Positions 56,970 through 64,000 of a DNA stretch of 64,000 bases are shown here, piece after piece. Below the pieces are notes generated by a model. That model saw only the letters and a list, made by a program, of their open reading frames with translations. It had not been told where the DNA came from and did no database searches. The position numbers were made by a program, and so were the translations under genes. This DNA is from Pestalotiopsis fici W106-1 (Eukaryota > Ascomycota > Sordariomycetes > Amphisphaeriales > Sporocadaceae): assembly GCF_000516985.1 (NCBI RefSeq), contig NW_006917093.1, positions 930,001 to 994,000 on the forward strand, written 5' to 3'. How positions within the stretch are numbered: the first letter of the stretch is position 1; each line of letters begins with the position of its first letter.

Positions 56970-58914
56970 GGCGATTCTGATCGGCGGTAGAATGGACGAG
57001 GCGGATATTCGTGTCGGCGTGGGAGCAATCGGCGCAATCGTAGCTATACTGGCCGCCCGTGCTACAGCTAATAAGGATGCCGTGGCTAAGATGAATATGT
57101 CTCGAGGATAAACCCGAGACTCGACTATAGAGAAAGTTGGACGCCTTCAGTCGTGATCGTAACAGTACGCTTTTCCCGGCTGCTCGTTTCGCGAAGAGCC
57201 CGTTGCGTGCTTCCGCTTGTTCACGTGTCTTCGGTATGCTTTTCCTCTGGGACAAAAAAAATTCTTGTGCTGACGCAGGGGAATGCTGCAACCGGCTTCT
57301 TAGCTAGAAAGTGAGACTGGGCGAGCAACTGGGGTGCGAGGTGAATCCGAGTTGGCGTATAGAGACTATAAAAACATCGCAAATCAAGTGCCAGAGCTGA
57401 TATAATTTTCAAGTCAAAAGACAGCCGACGGCGAGCAAATTGGTCAGGACGGCAGGTAGTATAATGGAGAATGGAATCGAGCTTGGTTGCAAGAGAAAAG
57501 AAGCGTCACCTTTGGCGACACCCCTTATTGCAGTCAGAATGGTGCTGTATGTAAGCCCAAGGTCGGATGCCTGTCATTCTCTGTTCATCTTTTACCTAAG
57601 TTTATTTTAGAAAACGGCCAGCCGCAGTTGACACTCATCAATTTTTTTCCTCCTCTGCATCTGTCTCCCTTGGCTTGGCCGCTTGGCGGACGGAGGATTT
57701 GCACTAAGATAACACTCATGCCTTACCCCTTGCTAATCCTGATCAGGACATTGGCTCGTCGGGTCGGCGCGAGATGAAGACAGACGGGTCCAGTGAGCCC
57801 GTTATGCTCGATAATACCCGTTTGTGCGCAACCCGATTAGATTTTAAGCTGGGATCCGATCGAACACGGCTCGTCTTCCACCTTCCCCGGTGTTCTAGAG
57901 ACTAGTACGTAGCAGCAGCAGCGACACGAAAATTGCATGGGAATAAGAATATGGGAATCGTGCTGACGGCAGTCGTCAAACTGTCATCACCGCCAGCAGA
58001 GCCAATAGAAACGTCAAAGTAGGAGACGAAAATTTTCATCCTTCTTGTTACCTGCAGCATTCAAAAGTGTACATAGGTACTTGACGAGATCCAACCTCAA
58101 TCATACGGTCCATCGTTCGACCTGAATACCAAGACGCCATTGGGAAGACGACCTCCTCGAAAGAGCATCATTTTAGTCATTGGAATGCACACCTTTTACT
58201 TCTGGAGCCGCCAACAGGAAAAAGCTCAGTTGTCACATGTGACGGAACTGTGGATTCTGCACTACATTTAAAGTTATTCGCATTTAAACACTACTTGGCA
58301 CTTACACACGTTTCGGATCATCAGGGGACATAGCCCCGGATGCAAGCCTCAGTATCACATATTTCGGCAGTCATAATGTGCTGAAGGTAGCTATTTCTTC
58401 TAGAGCTACATGTACTTTGTTTATCCATGAGTGAACCTGTAGTTTTCATCATCGTGTTGAACTGCCTCGGGAAAGGAACCAGTCAAGTCTCTCTTTCCCA
58501 AGACCTATCGGACTTGCCGGCAGCAGAGTAACTAAATGAACACCGTAGATCACGAGACGGCAATGCCAACCTTGTTGTGAGAACATGTTCAACCTCTTTG
58601 CTCCCATGTGCTAGCTTCCTTGCCTAATGGTATCGCGTGTGAAGCGGCTCCTTTTTTTTTAATTGCTTCCATTTGTGTTTCGACAGTAGGTAAATTATGT
58701 TAGGCGTGAGAGAAACTTATCCTTGGTATAATACACTAGTTGTGCACACTAATTTCTCGAAGAACTATAAGCCTCAACTCTATGTGGCTGGCGACAGTGT
58801 GGCGCAGCTTATCGGATCTTGCCCCACCAAAAAGTTCATCACCAACTTTCGTTTGTGTCGCAGTCTGCAGACTCTCTAGACGTTCCAAGCATCAATTGCA
58901 CCGCCCAAGCAGCC
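56970..58914. promoter_or_regulatory. divergent intergenic region, areB / krr1
   Basis: 1.9 kb between two divergent genes. The areB reading frame stays open upstream of its ATG for about 60 codons with no other ATG, which supports the chosen start. The rest shows no coding signal. Confidence 0.55.
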
Positions 58915-60077
<1,163 letters not shown>

Positions 60078-60619
60078 TTGTGAGGAAATGTTGTATTTGT
60101 GCATTTATAAGGCGCTGATGGCGATCCTCCATATTATACCATGAATTTCAATGATGCAAATCAAATAAGACCTTTACTTGACTCCTTACTGGCTTCATGA
60201 TTCCTTGATCGCCACAAGGCCTCTTCGACGTAAAATACCCTCCCCATGCAGCCATGACATTGATAAAGTCATAGATATTACTTCTCAAGCTTTATTGTGT
60301 TCCGTGAATCCCTATTATGGAATAAGTTTGGCTTTTGCTGGTGATCTCTTTTGTCTGCATTTGGCAATGCAATTATCATACTCCGTTGCGGGAAAAAGCC
60401 TTCCCATCAATTCCCATACAGGCAATCACAGTAGGCTCGAGACAAGGTCGACGACACATAATCAAGAGACATATACCCAATTGTATTTTCATGCAAATGC
60501 ATCATTCGTGCCTATATGATCACAACGCCGTGCGCCTGAATCAATGTCATGTGGTATCACTCCCAGCAGCTATTCTACCCACTATTCCTGCCGCACCGCT
60601 TTTTGCTGATGGCCGTATT
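60078..60619. other. convergent intergenic region
   Basis: 3' UTRs of krr1 (+) and enp1 (-). No other feature was recognised. Confidence 0.55.
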
Positions 60620-62231
60620 CTAATCCATGGCCATCATAGTGTCGTCATTGTCGAGTGCCGGACCGGCCTGTTCCAGTGGAACTCCTCTGCCTCTGCCAGC
60701 CAGCAATTCTCTTCTGATTTCTGGACCAATCTTGTGGTGACCACTGAGAAATAGTCAGCAAATGTGCTTTTCAGAGGCCAGAAGCCATCATCCAGGCGAG
60801 CAGAAATATCAATACTTACTGAGTCAAGAGGAGATCTAGAAGAGCCTCTCGCTGATCTTCCGTAATATCGTTTCTGTAACGTTCGGCGAACATGAGGAGG
60901 CACTGGTGGTAGATGACTGGCAGCTTGGCTTGGGTAGCGGCACGCTCCTCGCCGACATCCATAGCGTCGCCCTTTTGCATTGCTGCAGGATCCATGCTCC
61001 TCATTCGCAGAAAGTGGAACTATACGACCATGTGAGACAAGGGATAAACAGGATTTTTACAAAGCCAGAAAAAAAAAAAGAAAAAACTTACCACAAGGCC
61101 ATCAATGACTTGGAAAGGCAAAGCGTATCTCTTCTCGAGTAGAGCCTTGATAAAGATGTTGGTGGCACCACCACCCTCTGTTCCTGCAGAAGCTTCTTCC
61201 GCCGCGATGTCGCAAAGTCCCTTGATTGCAGCAGCAGAATGAAGGACAGGGATGTGGACTCTCACCAGCACAGCGGAAACAATTCTAGCCTCGAGCAGTG
61301 TGCAAGTGCCGCTCGACACGAGGGGGAAAAGGAAACCCTTGAAGAAAGCCGCTGGCTTGTAGAGCGACTTCTTCAGTGCTGCAAACAAATGCACGTTCAG
61401 CTTCTTGTTTTCATAGACATCTTCCCGGACCTTGTCAAGCAGGACCATCTCCACAAAACGTTGAGCAACGATGGGCTTTCCCGATACGAAAATGCGAGTA
61501 GCTTCGTATACCGCATTTGCCGTCCAGTCCTCCGGCTTTGTAAGCATGAGAATATCTTCCCAGTGAGGAATTGTGGGAAGGATCTTCAGAGGCTTTGGCA
61601 GCTTTCCTGACTTGTAGCGCGACATGATCATACCAATCTTGGTATATACTTCCACAACCTTGGGGGGCAGCTCATAGTCATCGTCGTCGTCTACGGGACC
61701 AGCTCCTTGCCCACTGCCTTGGCCTGCCTCATGAGCAGCGATCTTGCTCAATATGATATCCGCCAAGTTTCGCGAGCCGCCTGCGGCAAAGGTCTCTTGC
61801 GCCTGACCGCCAAAGAATTCGTGTGCTGATAACGGGTCTTCGTCGGCGCCGAGAAACTTGTTGTAAGTCTCGAGGTCTTCGGGCTCGATCTCGACCTCCT
61901 CCACGATTTCGTCGTCGTCTCCCCAGGCCTCGTCGTCGTTGTCGAAAGGTCCAACCTCCTCGTCTTCTTCGAACCGAGACTCGAAGCCAAAGGCGTTGGA
62001 TTCCGTAGGTGGCCGTGGCGGTGCGGCATCATGCTCATCTGCCAATTCTCGGCCCAGCTTCAAGATTTGCTTGGACGCCTTTGCATCAATGAAGGCTTCG
62101 GCGTCCTCATCGCCACCCTTGCCCTGGCGCTTGGGTGCCTTGTTCTTGAGAATGCCGGTCGCGAGCAGGTCATCCGCGAGGGGATTGTGGCGCCGACCCT
62201 GCGAGGCCTTGGGAGTCGTCGCCTTGGGCAT
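60620..62231 (-). CDS. enp1: bystin / Enp1, 40S ribosome assembly factor
   Basis: Three exons (61092-62231, 60820-61019 and 60620-60743) give 487 residues. The N-terminus MPKATTPKASQGRRHNPLADDLL is followed by acidic tracts (DEEVGPFDNDDEAWGDDDE). The bystin domain begins with PPKVVEVYTKIGMIMSRYKSG and includes KILPTIPHWEDILMLTKPEDW, RFVEMVLLDKVREDV and HLFAALKKSLYKPAAFFKGF. The last exons read FHFLRMRSMDP and GHHKIGPEIRRELLAGRGRG, ending in the short acidic tail DNDDTMMAMD. Enp1 binds 18S rRNA on pre-40S particles in the nucleolus and cytoplasm and is needed for 20S to 18S maturation. The final exon was recovered by splice phase and is shorter than the open-frame cut-off. Confidence 0.97.
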
Positions 62232-62752
62232 CTTGTTGGCGTTGGAAACGAGGTGAGTGATGCGCGACGTTTTCTATATATCGTTTCTTGGCTGGGTATG
62301 GAAAACGGGCAAATATGCTCCCCGAAATGTCAATTGGCCTGGGTTCACCCAAGAAAGGACATGGGCTGATTTATGATTCGGTTGGCGGTCACTCGGAAAA
62401 TTGCCCAAGGGAAAAATAGTAGTGAAAGCGGGACACTTTTTTTGTGATAAGCCGGCTAATCGATAAGATACAGATCCAATCCGCACGACCTGTGGCTTAT
62501 CTGATTTATCGCTTCCAGCACGACAGGTACGTACCTGCCGCCTATCAAGGAATTGACCCCTCCATTCACTGCACAACGCACCAGCCAACAGCCCACCAAA
62601 CCCACCTGTTTTGCCCTGCGATCAAGCATTATGACGATTGCCCCGCCATAAACTTTTTTTTATGCTTCGAAGATCTCTAAGACGTTCTGTAGTGTGACTC
62701 GAACCAAAGTAATTTCCCAAAGCTTTTCCCAACGCGCATTCTCGACTCCAAA
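62232..62752. promoter_or_regulatory. bidirectional promoter, enp1 / hgh1
   Basis: The 0.52 kb between the two start codons must drive both genes. GATAAG-type motifs occur on either strand near 62450-62500. Both genes serve translation, so shared regulation is plausible. Confidence 0.6.
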
Positions 62753-64000
62753 ATGCCTACAGAACTCGAAGAGGTATTATATCTCTTTGCCTGCCCTGTC
62801 TATGTCTACTTGGCCAACTAACTAGATTCCAGCTCGTCGGCTTCATTGCCAATCCAAACCCACAGATCAGGCTGCTGGCCACTGAGAATCTAGTGCCGTA
62901 TTCAACTTCGCAGCCCAGCATCTTCAAGGTTGACAACTCTCAGCCTGTCAAGAACTTGAAGCTCTTGGTCAAAGACCATCCTGTATGTGTCGCAGAAAAC
63001 TGGAACCAGTACAGATGCACAAGGCTAAAACCCAATATAGAAAATCGCCGAGCATGTCATAACGATACTTATCAACCTCTCAGCAGATCGCGAGGTGCTC
63101 GAGTCTCTGGCTACAGATGACCAGTTTCTCACCACCATACTGGGCTTCATCACGGTCAGTGCAGGATTCCACCATGGGCTCTTACGAAATAAAAGTAACT
63201 CACACAACATAGAACCCCAAGGAGCCCAACGCAAACTTGTTGTCTATGCTGCTGGCAAACCTTGCTAAATTTGACGGCTTCAAATCCGTTCTGCAAAAGA
63301 AGTTGCCAGCGCCCACAGAGCTCGGATCCAACGATCTCGTGTTGAACCAACTTCTGGATCTGTTTGTCAAGGGCGCTGAGGGTACCTACAACAAGGAGGC
63401 TGACTTTGATCACCTGTCGTACCTGTTTGCCGACTTGACAAAACATGCCGAGATTCGTCACCACTTTCTTCAGAAGCAAGAGTATGACGGAGTTATCCCT
63501 CTCAGCAAGTTGAAGGTCTTCACAGAGCACAAGTCAGACGTGCGGCGGAAAGGTGTTGCCTCGACCATCAAGAACGTTGCCTTTGAGGTGTCGGCCCACC
63601 CCAGTTTCATGGATGAAGATGAGCTCAATCTTTTGCCATACATCATCTTACCAATCATTGGAAACGAGGAGTATGATCTAGACGAGTCCATGGCTATGCT
63701 GCCAGATTTGCAGCTGCTGCCACCGGACAAAGCACGCGACTCGGATCCAAACATCATTCAGACACATGTGGAGACATTGATGTTGTTGTCTTCAACCAGA
63801 GAAGGTCGAGACCGTCTCCGAGAGGTCAAGGTCTACCCGATTATTCGCGAAACACACTCGAGAGTCAGTGATGATGATGTCAAAGACGCCTGCGAACGGC
63901 TGGTCAATGTTTTGATGCGTGACGAGGAGGGAGAAGAAAGCGGTCCACGTATCGAAGAAATTGCCCAAGAAAACGTGGCAATTCCTATCGAAGATGATGA
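62753..64000 (+). CDS. hgh1: Hgh1, eEF2 folding co-chaperone; 3' end beyond window
   Basis: The first exon (62753-62773) encodes MPTELEE and is followed by short introns (about 62774-62830, 62983-63036 and 63154-63212). The joined frame reads LVGFIANPNPQIRLLATENL, then KIAEHVITILINLSADREV, NPKEPNANLLSMLLANLAKF and a helical ARM-like repeat region containing FADLTKHAEIRHHFLQKQEY, VRRKGVASTIKNVAFE and LPYIILPIIGNEEYDLDE. These are diagnostic of the Hgh1 (FAM203/BRP16) family. In yeast Hgh1 works with chaperones to fold the G domain of elongation factor eEF2. The tail beyond 64000 is missing, so the stop is not seen. Confidence 0.93.

Noticed and set aside
56842..57291. Minus-strand open frame of 149 codons overlapping the areB start
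   Set aside because: It is in a different frame from the areB first exon, whose phase and downstream splices are consistent. The overlap is probably chance.

Overview
This is a 64 kb stretch of a filamentous ascomycete nuclear genome, most likely a Sordariomycete and possibly Hypocreales; the placement rests on gene architecture and protein types, not on a database match. Genes lie on both strands and are separated by 0.5-2.7 kb. They contain short GT-AG introns, mostly 50-110 bp, and encode orthologues of well known fungal housekeeping proteins. No prokaryotic, viral or intact transposon genes were seen. I rebuilt most spliced models by hand. For each model given with exon coordinates the exon lengths sum to an open frame and the phases match at every junction.

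Layout. 1-2411 (-): N-terminal part of a LIM-domain protein, probably a Rho GAP of the Rga1 type, running off the left edge. 2412-9594: 7.2 kb gene-poor tract with a poly-T run containing the window's only N, a pentanucleotide repeat and a perfect hairpin. 9595-11217 (+): seven-exon gene for an unrecognised, highly charged 410-residue protein. 11947-12778 (-): ubiquitin C-terminal hydrolase. 13466-14551 (-): unknown membrane protein. 15112-16822 (-): alpha/beta hydrolase of the ABHD5/Cld1 type with a likely mitochondrial presequence. 17605-21233 (-): splicing helicase Prp22. 22906-23581 (+): Pmp3/Sna-type small membrane protein with a PY-motif tail. 25126-27618 (+): eIF4E-binding, 4E-T-like disordered protein. 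28893-30731 (-): unknown three-exon gene broken by one in-frame TAG. 31343-33777 (-): mitochondrial helicase Suv3. 34506-35303 (+): VAMP7-type longin R-SNARE. 35832-36074 (-): small unknown protein. 37113-38360 (-): membrane-anchored SDR. 38914-39606 (+): G-patch protein. 40952-43450 (+): Sec1. 44378-45373 (-): dual-specificity phosphatase-like protein. 46506-47816 (-): Spo7. 47817-54072: AT-richer island with a secreted mucin-like gene, a tRNA-Leu(AAG) with intron, and homopolymer tracts. 54073-56969 (-): GATA factor of the AreB type with a 940 bp intron that may hold a second promoter. 58915-60077 (+): Krr1. 60620-62231 (-): bystin/Enp1. 62753-64000 (+): Hgh1, running off the right edge.

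Functional links. The right end groups three genes of the translation machinery: Krr1 and Enp1 act in 40S assembly, and Hgh1 is an eEF2 folding co-chaperone. Sec1 and the VAMP7-like SNARE are both membrane-fusion factors but do not share a promoter. Most of the window is ordinary core genome. The points most worth following up are the in-frame TAG at 30657-30659, the double-start architecture of the AreB-type gene with its GATA cluster, the 9595-11217 orphan gene, and the mucin-like secreted protein in its AT-rich island. I found no convincing new multi-gene system.
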